64,000 bases of DNA from an uncultured Clostridia bacterium. GTDB lineage: Bacteria > Bacillota > Clostridia > TANB77 > CAG-508. Both the position numbers and the translations under genes were made by a program. The notes beneath the pieces were generated by a model, which saw nothing but the letters and a program-made list of their open reading frames with translations, had not been told where the DNA came from and did no database searches. Of the stretch, positions 7,198 through 17,400 are shown one piece after another. The stretch lies in contig CAKOXV010000007.1 in the NCBI GenBank assembly GCA_934130355.1, positions 17,964 through 81,963 of the forward strand, read 5' to 3'. Positions within the stretch are counted from its first letter, which is position 1. Every line of letters starts with the position of its first letter.

Positions 7198-8736
7198 ATG
7201 GATAAGCAAGAATTAGATAGATTAGAACAAGAAGAATATTTAGAAAGATTAGGTAAATATATAGCAGAGAAAAGAGAAATAATACAAAACTGTACAACTA
7301 GAATTGAAGAGATTGATGAAAGACTAGCTGAAATAAATGAAGAATTTGAATATGATGGAATGCCTGAAACGGACGAAGTTGGAGAACTTTATGCTGAACG
7401 ATTTGACCTTAGTCAACAATTAACAGAAGCTACTGAAAGAGAGAGCTTTTATAGAATGCAATTATTTAGAGAAGAATTAAAAGAAAAATCTCCTTCAGAA
7501 ATAATGGATCTTTTTGATAGAATATCTAAAGATAGAATATATTTTATGAAACGAGATATGGAACAAGGCACAAATCAACAAACACTTAAAGAAATAAAAG
7601 AACAATATCAAATAATTGAAGACCATATATTATCTTCTGATGAATTGTCTAATTTATTATCACAAAGAACTAAATCTTCTAAACCAGAAGTAAGTCAAGA
7701 AGTTATGGATTGGTTAGAAGGAAGAACAGAATCAATTACAGTACAACCCAAAAGAACAGAAAAAGTAAGTTTAGAGTGGTACGAAACAATAAAACAAATG
7801 AACCTAGAAGGAAAAAAATTATCAGATATACCAGATGAAGAAAAGGCTTTATACCAAGAGCAATTTGGAGAATTAAAATATAATTGGGATGCTATATATT
7901 ATGCAATATTCCAAGATAAAGCCAAAGGATATGAAGATGCTAAAGAAGATATGGAAATACCTACTTGTGCAATTCCTAGTGGAATGAAAGAGTTTTTTGA
8001 AATAGACGAAAGTGGTAATCCAACAGGAAAATATAATTGGGAATATATTAAACAATTAGTAAAGGAATCTTCTGGTCATGATATAACAGAGTATAACAAT
8101 ATGAATATTGCAAATGACAATGGTATAACTTGCTATATGCCAACTCATGCTGCTCTTGTTTTAGAAAACCTAGATAATCCAAGCAAATTATACGATAATC
8201 TTATTTCTGGAGGTTTAGATACAAATTGCCCTAATGATGTTAGAGAAAATCAAGAAACAATGTTAGGAATATTTGAAAATGCAGAATGGGATGAGATTTC
8301 ATATTGTTGGGACTTAATGAGTGAAGATTTGAAAAAAGATAAAGATTTCTTATTACAACTTATGGATTTAGCATCTGTAAGAGAAAGTACTGATATAATT
8401 TCTCAAATAGATCCTGCATTATATGAAAATGATGAAGAATTTAAAAAGGCTATGATAAATTGTTGGGGACTTAGTACATTATTTCATACTTGGGATAAGA
8501 CAGAAGAACTTTGGGAATATGCGATGGAACAATTAGGAGATGAAGAATTTTTTGAATCAGCTTCAAATTTTGATTTAGAGCTAATTGAAAGTCATAATCC
8601 TAAATTTGCTAAGTTAGTTGAATTAGAAATTGCTAAAAGAGAAGGTCAAGAACTAGAACAAGAAGAACAATCTATTTCAGAAACAGAACATTTAATTGAA
8701 CAAAAAGAAAATCAAGGACAAAGTATCGATGAATAA
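7198..8736 (+). CDS. Large acidic unknown protein of the element
   Basis: 512 residues, strongly acidic, no signal peptide or membrane segment. Residues 1-110 are a predicted coiled coil (heptad-rich, KREIIQNCTTRIEEIDERLAEI). The middle has tryptophan-containing segments. The C-terminal half has recurring units of about 25 residues built as D-x-E/D-F-x3-hydrophobic (KDFLLQLMDLA, EEFKKAMINCWG, EEFFESASNFD), loosely like the DUF4116 type of helical repeats; this is a weak resemblance. GAGGTGATATT precedes the ATG. Possibly element maintenance or host interaction; no function can be given. Confidence 0.8.
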   Translation: MDKQELDRLEQEEYLERLGKYIAEKREIIQNCTTRIEEIDERLAEINEEFEYDGMPETDEVGELYAERFDLSQQLTEATERESFYRMQLFREELKEKSPSEIMDLFDRISKDRIYFMKRDMEQGTNQQTLKEIKEQYQIIEDHILSSDELSNLLSQRTKSSKPEVSQEVMDWLEGRTESITVQPKRTEKVSLEWYETIKQMNLEGKKLSDIPDEEKALYQEQFGELKYNWDAIYYAIFQDKAKGYEDAKEDMEIPTCAIPSGMKEFFEIDESGNPTGKYNWEYIKQLVKESSGHDITEYNNMNIANDNGITCYMPTHAALVLENLDNPSKLYDNLISGGLDTNCPNDVRENQETMLGIFENAEWDEISYCWDLMSEDLKKDKDFLLQLMDLASVRESTDIISQIDPALYENDEEFKKAMINCWGLSTLFHTWDKTEELWEYAMEQLGDEEFFESASNFDLELIESHNPKFAKLVELEIAKREGQELEQEEQSISETEHLIEQKENQGQSIDE

Positions 8737-8750
8737 CAAAGGAGAATTGT

Positions 8751-9143
8751 ATGAAAGAAAATGCAGAAGTGAAATCTTTAATTAAAGTAAACGAAAAAAG
8801 TCTATTTTATAGAATAAAAAACTTTTTCAAGAACTTACTAAAAAGAGAGCCAAAAGAATCTCTATTGCAAACTGAAAATACAGTAGCTGTTTCTGAAAAA
8901 GATAATGAAAAAAGAAATGCTTTTATGGAATCTATTACTAATATTGAAAATGAGGAAACTAAATTATTAAAATTGCAAAAACAATATAAAGAAAGAAAAA
9001 TAAAAGCTAAAGACTTAACATTAGAACAAATAAATTCATTATGTGCATTATATAAAAATCAAAATGAAGAATTAAAAAAATCTAATAAAATAAGAAAACA
9101 AAAACTTTTAGAATATAGAAAAAGATTACAAACAGAAAATTAA
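8751..9143 (+). CDS. Basic helical unknown protein of the element
   Basis: 130 residues, lysine-rich, no membrane segment. An amphipathic segment with YRIKNFFKNLLKR near the N-terminus could attach to membrane or nucleic acid. The C-terminal half is a predicted coiled coil (NEELKKSNKIRKQKLLEYRKRL). It starts 14 bases after the acidic 512-residue protein with AAGGAG in between, and is the last gene before the element's terminator. The acidic and basic pair might interact; that is only a guess from charge and adjacency. Confidence 0.75.
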   Translation: MKENAEVKSLIKVNEKSLFYRIKNFFKNLLKREPKESLLQTENTVAVSEKDNEKRNAFMESITNIENEETKLLKLQKQYKERKIKAKDLTLEQINSLCALYKNQNEELKKSNKIRKQKLLEYRKRLQTEN

Positions 9144-9149
9144 ATTTTT

Positions 9150-9184
9150 AGAGTATAGATTTGAAGTCTATGCTCTATTTTTAT
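9150..9184 (+). terminator. Terminator after the element's last gene
   Basis: Hairpin AGAGTATAGA / TCTATGCTCT with a seven-base loop, followed by ATTTTTAT. Confidence 0.75.
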
Positions 9185-9195
9185 ATCTACAAAAC

Positions 9196-9252
9196 TTGAA
9201 TGTAATAATTGCATTCAAAAAAATAAATCTGAATGTAAAATTGAATGCAATA
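9196..9252. repeat. Repeated GAATG/CATTC half-sites near the element's right end
   Basis: A near-perfect 23-base palindrome (9196-9218, arms TTGAATG / CATTCAA) is followed by two more half-sites (GAATGTAA at 9230, TTGAATGCAA at 9241). Clusters of such sites next to an integration end can be arm sites for integrase or excisionase. Assignment is inferred from position only. Confidence 0.4.
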
Positions 9253-9292
9253 ACACAAATATAGAGAGATTTTGAAAAAGTTAGAGAAATAA

Positions 9293-9346
9293 AAAAAGGC
9301 TTAAAATAGCCTTAAACAAAAAAATAGAGACTGTAAAAGTCTCTAA
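9293..9346 (-). terminator. Two tandem terminators of tRNA-Pro
   Basis: Read leftward after the tRNA: AGAGACT-tttac-AGTCTCT then ATTTTTTT, and 20 bases on AAGGCT-attttA-AGCCTT then a run of seven T. Both are good intrinsic terminators. Confidence 0.8.
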
Positions 9347-9349
9347 ATA

Positions 9350-9425
9350 TGGTCGAGGCGACAGGGATCGAACCTGCGACCTCATGGTCCCAAACCACGC
9401 GCGCTACCAACTGCGCTACGCCTCG
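9350..9425 (-). tRNA. tRNA-Pro (TGG)
   Basis: 76 bases including an encoded CCA. Acceptor stem CGAGGCG / CGCCTCG, discriminator A, D-arm with AGTTGGTAGCGCG, anticodon loop TTTGGGA with anticodon TGG, and T-arm CAGGTTCGATCCCTG. The 3' end faces the mobilizable element to its left, the usual geometry when a tRNA 3' end serves as the attachment site. Confidence 0.96.
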
Positions 9426-9513
9426 ATAAAAAATATATATACTAAACGCTTATATATAATAGCATAAAACAAAATTAAAATCAATACTTTTTTGAAAAAA
9501 TTTTTAAAAACAC

Positions 9514-9542
9514 TTGAAAAAACTTATAAATGACAGTATAAT
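9514..9542 (+). promoter_or_regulatory. Promoter of tRNA-Arg
   Basis: TTGAAA (9514-9519), 17-base spacer, TATAAT (9537-9542), eleven bases before the tRNA. Confidence 0.8.
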
Positions 9543-9553
9543 AATAAAGTAAT

Positions 9554-9630
<77 letters not shown>

Positions 9631-9634
9631 GATT

Positions 9635-9670
9635 AAAGAATAAAGTTAATTGTAACTTTATTCTTTTTTT
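9635..9670 (+). terminator. Terminator of tRNA-Arg
   Basis: A perfect 14-base stem (9635-9648 with 9653-9666), a four-base loop and a T-run. Confidence 0.88.
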
Positions 9671-9695
9671 GTTTAAATGAATAAAAAGTAACATT

Positions 9696-9724
9696 TTGAC
9701 AGAATTATGTTAATATGCTATAAT
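9696..9724 (+). promoter_or_regulatory. Promoter of the 96-residue orphan gene
   Basis: Consensus TTGACA (9696-9701), 17-base spacer, TATAAT (9719-9724). The leader between it and the gene is about 80 bases. Confidence 0.85.
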
Positions 9725-9811
9725 AATAGTGTGATGTAACATTTGAAAACTCCATTGCAACAATAGTTATATCAACATAAGTATGGGTAATTTACCTAAG
9801 GAGGAAAAAAC

Positions 9812-10102
9812 ATGGCGAAAACAATCAAGACTTGTGATCTGAGTGGTAATATTGCAGCCTTTCTTTTTCAAAAACTGAATGGAGACAATGTTAAGCTCAA
9901 AACCTATGCGGGGTATAATGTGTTGGTAATTGTTACTGACATTGAGCCTCAAAATCTTGTATATCCTGAAGGTTGGTATTATGCCAAGGGATGCTTCCGA
10001 AATAAGGGAAACACCACTAGTGGTGTTTATGAAGAGGTCATAATGATTGATTCGAAGGGGAATGATTGGGCAGACATGGCTAAATATTCCACTCGAAACT
10101 AA
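9812..10102 (+). CDS. Small unknown protein, compositionally distinct
   Basis: 96 residues, no signal peptide, no membrane segment, a few Cys (CDLSGN, KGCFRNKG) and several Tyr/Trp in a strand-rich sequence (VLVIVTDIE, EGWYYAKGCF). I recognise no family. It has a consensus promoter, an AAGGAGG ribosome-binding site nine bases before the ATG, and its own terminator, so it is well supported as a gene. Third-codon positions use G and C much more than the neighbouring genes, a sign of recent acquisition. It is one of four such orphan units in the window. Confidence 0.8.
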   Translation: MAKTIKTCDLSGNIAAFLFQKLNGDNVKLKTYAGYNVLVIVTDIEPQNLVYPEGWYYAKGCFRNKGNTTSGVYEEVIMIDSKGNDWADMAKYSTRN

Positions 10103-10110
10103 AAGCCATA

Positions 10111-10160
10111 AAAAAGAAATATCTTTCTCTCTGTAAAAGGGAGAAGGATATTTCTTTTTT
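10111..10160. terminator. Bidirectional terminator between convergent genes
   Basis: Long stem built from AAAGAAATATC and GATATTTCTTT plus an inner TTCTC / GAGAA part, A-run on the left and T-run on the right. It serves the orphan gene and the leftward protease gene. Confidence 0.85.
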
Positions 10161-11274
10161 ATTTCTTAGTCAAAACAACATCAAATGTTCTAGTAACATA
10201 ACCTCTGCTAATATTGATAGAAACAGTATCACCAGGATTTTTAGAATAAACATACTCTCTAAGTTCAATCATGTTATTAATAGAAACATTATCAACAGAA
10301 GTAATAATATCTCCAGTTTGAATACCAGAAGAAATAGCAGGGCTATTATCAGTAATATGAACAACATAAATACCAGAAGAAAAATTTGGAGTTGAAACCA
10401 CATAAGGAATAACATCTTTATCATAAGCGTAAATTCCAAGAAATGCCTCATCAAACTTATTATCTTTAACAAATTTTTCGATAACAGGTTTTACAACATT
10501 AATAGGAACAGCAAAACCAATACCTTCAGCAGACGTAATTTTTACAGTATTCACTCCAATAACTTCTCCAGAAGGAGTCACTAAAGGACCACCACTATTC
10601 CCGGGATTTATAGAAGCATCTGTTTGAAGCAAATCAGTCATATAAGAAACAGAGTTATTTTCTTCAATTCGAACAGTACGGTTTGTTGCACTAATAATTC
10701 CAGAAGTGATAGTTTTTCTAAATTCAAAACCTATTGGATTTCCAATTGCAAAAACGGTTTGACCAGTTCTAATATTAGAAGAATTTCCAATTGTAGCATA
10801 AGGAAGGTTAGAAGCATTAATTTTAGTTATTGACAAATCCAAATCTGGTGAGCACCAAACTACAGAACCTTCATAAGTATAGCCGTTCTCTAAAGTTATA
10901 TAACATGTAGAAAGTTTTTCACCTGTAACGTGGCAATTACTTAAAATATATCCATTACTAGAAACTATAATTCCTGTACCTAATCCAAGTTCATTATAAG
11001 AATTTTTAGAAGAAAAAATAGAATTAGAATGGGTCTTAATTTTAGAAATTCCGACAACACTCTGAGAGGTATTTTCAAGAACAGTTGCAACATTTTGACT
11101 TTCTTGCTCAACGTTTTCCACAGTTTGTGCTTGAACTGTGGATTCAGTTCTTGTAATTTCATATTGAGGAGTAACAGGAATTTTGGAATAAGTACTATAA
11201 ACATAGTACACAACACCAACAATAGCACCAATTAATAAATTAACAATAAAAAAATTTCTAATTTTTTTCCACAT
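10159..11274 (-). CDS. htrA: HtrA/DegP-type membrane-anchored serine protease
   Basis: 371 residues. One membrane helix at residues 8-27 (FFIVNLLIGAIVGVVYYVYS) anchors it facing outward. The trypsin-like domain shows the triad: His in SNCHVTG, Asp in SPDLDLSITK and the Ser nucleophile in NPGNSGGPLV. A single PDZ domain occupies about the last 85 residues (IQTGDIITSVDNVSINN). Family members degrade or refold damaged envelope proteins. The ATG follows GGAGATG. It is divergent from the NRPS gene. Confidence 0.95.
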   Translation of the reverse strand: MWKKIRNFFIVNLLIGAIVGVVYYVYSTYSKIPVTPQYEITRTESTVQAQTVENVEQESQNVATVLENTSQSVVGISKIKTHSNSIFSSKNSYNELGLGTGIIVSSNGYILSNCHVTGEKLSTCYITLENGYTYEGSVVWCSPDLDLSITKINASNLPYATIGNSSNIRTGQTVFAIGNPIGFEFRKTITSGIISATNRTVRIEENNSVSYMTDLLQTDASINPGNSGGPLVTPSGEVIGVNTVKITSAEGIGFAVPINVVKPVIEKFVKDNKFDEAFLGIYAYDKDVIPYVVSTPNFSSGIYVVHITDNSPAISSGIQTGDIITSVDNVSINNMIELREYVYSKNPGDTVSINISRGYVTRTFDVVLTKK

Positions 11275-11360
11275 AAAAACATCTCCAAAACATTTTTATT
11301 AGTATGAAACAGTTTAATAAAAAATAAACAAAAATAAATCAAGAAAATTCGCTAAAAAAT

Positions 11361-11389
11361 TTGCAAAATATGTAAATTGATGGTACAAT
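11361..11389 (+). promoter_or_regulatory. Promoter of the NRPS-kinase operon
   Basis: TTGCAA (11361-11366), 17-base spacer, TACAAT (11384-11389), about 40 bases before the NRPS start. Confidence 0.7.
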
Positions 11390-11429
11390 AATAAAGTGAA
11401 AATTTACACGAAAAAAGGATGTAGGAAAA

Positions 11430-14400
11430 ATGGGGAATTTAACAAACTCACAGAAATCAATTTGGGTTACAGAACAATACTATAAAGGAAGTAGTATAAA
11501 CAATATTTGCGGCTCAGCAACAATAGAAGAGCAAATAGATTTTGAAAAATTAAGAGAAGCAATAGAAATTGTGTGCCTAAAACACGACAATTTCAGGCTA
11601 CAACTAGAAATAAAAGATGGGAAACCACAACAAAAATTAACAGAAAAAAAAGAAGTAGAAATTAATTTTTTAAATATATCAAATCAAGAACAATTAAAAG
11701 AAGAAACAAACAAAATAGTTAGAAAATCATTCGAATTAGAAAATTCAAAATTATATAAATTTTATATCTATAAATTTCAAAATGGAGAAGGGGGCTTTAT
11801 GCTCAATATTCACCATTTGATTGCTGACGCGTGGACTCTTGCGTTTATTTGCAATGAAATCATAAAAACATACTCCAATTTAAAACAAAATAAAGAAATT
11901 GAAAGAAAGGCTATATATTCATATATAGACTATATTAAAGCTGAACAAGAATATCTAGAAAGTGAAAAATATCAAAAAGATAAAGAGTACTGGAATGCAA
12001 AATTTGAAAAAATTCCTGAAGTTGCAACAATACCAGGAAGTAAAAAAGAACCAAATGAAAATGAAGCAGCAGGCGAAAGAAAGCAATTCAATTTGGCTAA
12101 AAGTGAAGTTGAAAAAATAAAACAATATTGTAAAGAAAATAAAATATCATTATACAATTTCTTTATGGCAATTTATGCAATATATATTGGAGAAATTTCT
12201 AATTTAGATGAATTTGTAATAGGAACCCCAATTTTGAATAGAACAAATTTCAAAGAAAAAAATGCAGCTGGAATGTTTATAAATATGGCTCCATTTAAAA
12301 TTAATATAAGTGAAGAAGAGGAATTTAAGGAATTCACAAAACAAATTGCAATAGATTCTATGGGAATGTTAAAACATCAAAAATATTCATATCAATGTTT
12401 GTTAGAAGACTTAAGAAAGAAAAATAATAAAATACCAAATTTATATAATATTTTGTTATCATATCAAATAACAAATGCACACCAAAGCGGTGGAGATATG
12501 ACTTATAAAACAGAATGGACATTTAATGGATGTTGTGCAGAAAACATGGATATACAAATTTATGATTTAAATGATACAGGAAGTTTGAACATATCTTATG
12601 ATTATAAGACTAGTATTTATGATGTAAAAGACATTGATAACTTACATAAAAGAATTCTAAATCTTATTGAACAAATAGTTAATAAAGAAAATGTAAAAAT
12701 AAAAGAACTTGAAATTGTTACACCAAAAGAAAAGGAAAAACTGCTTGTAGAATTCAATAAAACAGAAATGGAATATGACAAAACAGGAACTGTAATTAAA
12801 TTATTTGAAAAACAAGTTGAACAAACTCCAGAAAAAACAGCAATAATAAGCAATGGACAACATTTAACATATAAAGAATTAAATGAAAAAGCAAATATGT
12901 TGGCAAGAGAAATGATGGCAAAAGGTGTGAAACAACAAGATATTGTTGGAATAATGTTAAATCGTTCACCAGAAATGATAATTGGATTAATAGCAATATT
13001 AAAATGTGGTGCAACATATTTACCAATAGACCCAGAATACCCAGCAGAGCGTATTTCATATATGCTAGATAATAGTGAAACAAAAATTATTTTAGTAAAT
13101 TCTAATACAGAAAAATATACTCCTAATAATTGCGAAGCAATAGATGTAGAGAAGATAAGTGCTCAAAGTAATGAGAATCTAAATTTAAATATATCAGAAA
13201 AATCTTTAGCATATTTAATATATACATCAGGTTCAACAGGAAAACCTAAAGGAGTAATGGTAACAAACCAAAATTTAAATAACTTTGTAAATGGAATAAA
13301 AAAAGTAGTAGAATTCAACTCGGATAAAACAATGCTATCTGTTACAACAATTTGTTTTGATATATTTGGATTAGAAATGTGGTGTACATTAACATCTGGA
13401 ATGACTTTGGTTGTTGCAAATGAAGAAGAACAAAATATGCCGACATTATTAAATAAATTATGTTTAGAAAACAAAGTAAATATGATTCAAACAACACCAT
13501 CAAGATATTCAGTAATATTCGCAGAAAAAAGCAATTTACAATTTTTAGATAATATAACTGAAATACTAGTTGGAGGAGAACCATTAAATAATAAAATTCT
13601 TACGAAAATGAGAGAAAACTCAAAAGCAAAAATATTCAACTTGTATGGACCAACAGAAACAACAATTTGGTCAACAGTTAAAGAAATGACACAAAAACAA
13701 GAAATAACGGTAGGAAAACCAATAGCTAATACTCAATGTTATATATTAAATAAAAATCATAAAATATTACCATTAAATGTACCGGGAGAACTATATATAG
13801 GAGGAGATGGTGTAACAAATGGATATTTAAAAAGAGAAGATTTAAATAATGAAAAATTTATAAAAACTCAATTTGCTCCCAATAAGGTTATATATAACAC
13901 AAATGATTTAGCATATTATAAAGAAAATGGAGAAATAGTACATTTAGGCAGAACAGACTCACAAGTAAAAATGCGTGGATACAGAATAGAGCTAGGAGAA
14001 ATAGAAAATATAATAGAAAAAAATAAAAATGTAAATCAAGCAGTTGTAATCAAGCAAACTATAGGAAATAATCGTGAAGTACTAATTGCACACTATACAG
14101 TTACAAAACCAAATACAGATATCATTGAAGAATTAAAAGAGAGTTTAAATAAAGAATTACCACAATACATGGTTCCACAATATTTTTCAGAAATAGAAAA
14201 AATGCCTTATACACCAAATGGTAAAATTGATAGGAAAGCATTGGCAAAAATCGAATTACAAGAAATAAACAAAACTATTGTAAAACCAAGAAATGAATTA
14301 GATAAAGAACTAATAAATATTCTATCAAAGATGTTAAGAGTAGAAAACATAAGTATAACAGACACATTATTAGATTTAGGAGGAGATTCATTAACAGCAA

Positions 14401-17400
14401 TAACTTTATCTACAAAAATCTTATCTAAATATAATGTACAAGTAAATATAAAAGAATTACTATCAAGTTATACAATAAAGGATTTATCAGACTATATTAA
14501 AGAAAATAAAAACGAAGGAACTATAAAAGCAAAAATAGAAAAGGCTCCAGAACAAGAAGCATATCCACTATCATCAGCACAAACAAGAATTTATTATAAT
14601 TCAAAAATGATAGGAGATCAAAATCTTGTATATAATATGCCTGGTGCAATAATGGTAAACAAAATATTAGATAAAGAAAAAGTAGAAGAATCAATAAATA
14701 AAATAATAGAAAGACATAGTACATTAAGAACAAAATTTGTTTTAGAAAATAATAATGTTGTTCAAAAAATAGAACCTGAAGTAAAATTAAGTGTACCAGT
14801 ATATCACAACTCAGAAGATGAAGTAAAAGAAATTATAAATAATTTTTCAAAACCATTTGAATTGGAAAAGACACCTTTATTAAGAGTAGAATTGCATTAT
14901 ATAAACAATGAAAAAACACTGTTATTAGTTGATTCACATCATATAGTAATGGATGGAACATCATTAAACAACTTAATAATAGAGTTTGAAAGACTATACA
15001 ATGGTGAAAATTTGAAAAAAATACCTATTCAATACAAAGATTACGCTGTTTGGGAGGAAAAATTCAATAAGGGTGAAGAACTTAAAAAAATAGAAAATTA
15101 TTGGGTAAATAAATTTAAAAATTCAGAATTTGAACAATTAAATTTACCATATGACTACAAAATAACTGGAACAAGGAGTTACAATGGAAATAGAGTTACA
15201 AATGTTATTGATGAAAAGAAGTTCAGAAAAATAGAGAGATATGCGAAGAAAATAGGGGCTTCTCCATATATGTTCTTTATATCAGCATTTTATATATTAC
15301 TATATAAATATACTGGACAAAATGAAATTATTTTAGGTAGTCCTATAGCTAATAGAGACAGAAATGAAATGAAAAGAATGATAGGAATGTTTGTAAACAA
15401 TATTGTAACAAAAGCAAATATTAACCCAGAAGAAACATTCCAAAACTTTTTAAATGAAATGAGAGAACAAATTTTAGATGATCTTTCAAATCAACCATAT
15501 CCTTTTGATATGTTAGTAAAAAAACTCGGAATAAAAGCAGATAATTCAAGGAACCCATTATTTGATGTAATGTTTACATATCAAAGTAAAGAAGAAAATA
15601 CATTAAAATTAGATGAAAACGAGACTAAAATAGTTGAGTTGAATAACAAAATTGCTAAATTTAATCTATCTATGGAAATAAAACCTAAAAGTCATGCAAT
15701 TAATATTGAATATTCTACAGACTTATTTAAAGAACAGACAATTTATAGATTATTTGAACACTATTTTAATGTGATAGATTGTATTATGGAAAATGCTAAT
15801 GTTTTGATAAAAGATATTGAAATAATTTCTAAAGAAGAAAAAAACAAGATTTTAAATGAATTTAATAATACAAAAACAGATTATCCGCGAAATAAAACTG
15901 TTATTCAGTTATTTGAGGAACAAGTGAAAAAAAATGCTGGTCAAATAGCGGTAGAATGTGGAATAGAAAAGATAACTTATAAAGAACTTGATGAAAAATC
16001 TAATTATTTAGCTAACAAATTATCTAAACATGGAATTGAAGTCGGAGACGTAATAGGAATAAACATAAATAGGTCAATAGAACTTATAATTGCGATGATT
16101 GCAACACTAAAATTGGGAGCAATATATATGCCAATGTATATAGGGTATCCTAATGAGAGATTAGAATATATGTTACAAAATAGTGGGGCAAAAGTATTAA
16201 TATATAAAGATGAAAAAAATCTAAAATTTAATGGAATAAGAGAAAAAATAGATTCATATATGACGATGAACACAAGTGAAAAATTAGAAAATTGTAATAA
16301 GTTTAGTTCAGATGAAACTGCATATATAATATATACTTCAGGTTCAACAGGAAAACCTAAAGGTGTGCAGATACGACACAGAAATTTAATAAATTTTGTG
16401 GAGGCATTTACCCAATATTACAATAATGATATAACAACAAAAGATAGATTTTTGGCATCTACAAATATTTCGTTTGATGTAAGTATTTGGGAAATATTTT
16501 TACCATTATTAAATGGAGCAACTCTTGTATTGCATGAAGAAGAAATTATACAAAATATATTAACATATGTTGATTCAATTGAAAAAAATAACATAACAGG
16601 ATTGTATATTCCACCAAATATATTAGAAGATGTGTATACTCTTTTAAAAGAAAGAGAGAACATAAAAATCAATAAAATATTAGTTGGAGTTGAACCAATA
16701 AGAAAAAATATATTAAACAAATATTATAACTTAGGACATGACATAGTAATAATAAATGGATATGGACCAACAGAAACAACTATATGTTGTACGGCATTAA
16801 AATATTTTAGAGATGAGCAGGATGGAATCGTTCCAATTGGAAGACCTCTAAAAAATGATAATATATATATATTAAGTCAAGACCGAAATATACAACCTAT
16901 AGGCGTGCTTGGCGAAATATATGTAACAGGTGCAGGAGTAGGAAAAGGATACATCAACAAAGATGAAGAAACAAATAAAAACTTTTTACCAAACATATTT
17001 GACAATAAAAGCGAAAAGATGTATAAAACAGGAGATATTGCAAAATGGAATGAGGATGGAACTATAAATTTTGTTGGAAGAAATGATTCGCAAATAAAAA
17101 TATCAGGACATAGAATCGAGTTAAGTGAAATTAATCAGACTATTATGAAATATCCAAGCATAATAAAAGCACATACAATGACTTGCAAAAAAGGAGATAA
17201 AAATTATATTGTTAGCTACTATATTGCTGAAAAGGAAATAGCTGTAACAGACATAGAAATATTTTTAAAAGAAAAACTTGCAGATTATATGATACCAAAT
17301 TTCATACTTCAATTACCGGAATTTCCGTTAACACCAAATGGGAAAATTGATAAAGAAAAATTACCAACAAATTTTGGAATAAGAGCTAAATTTGTTGAAC

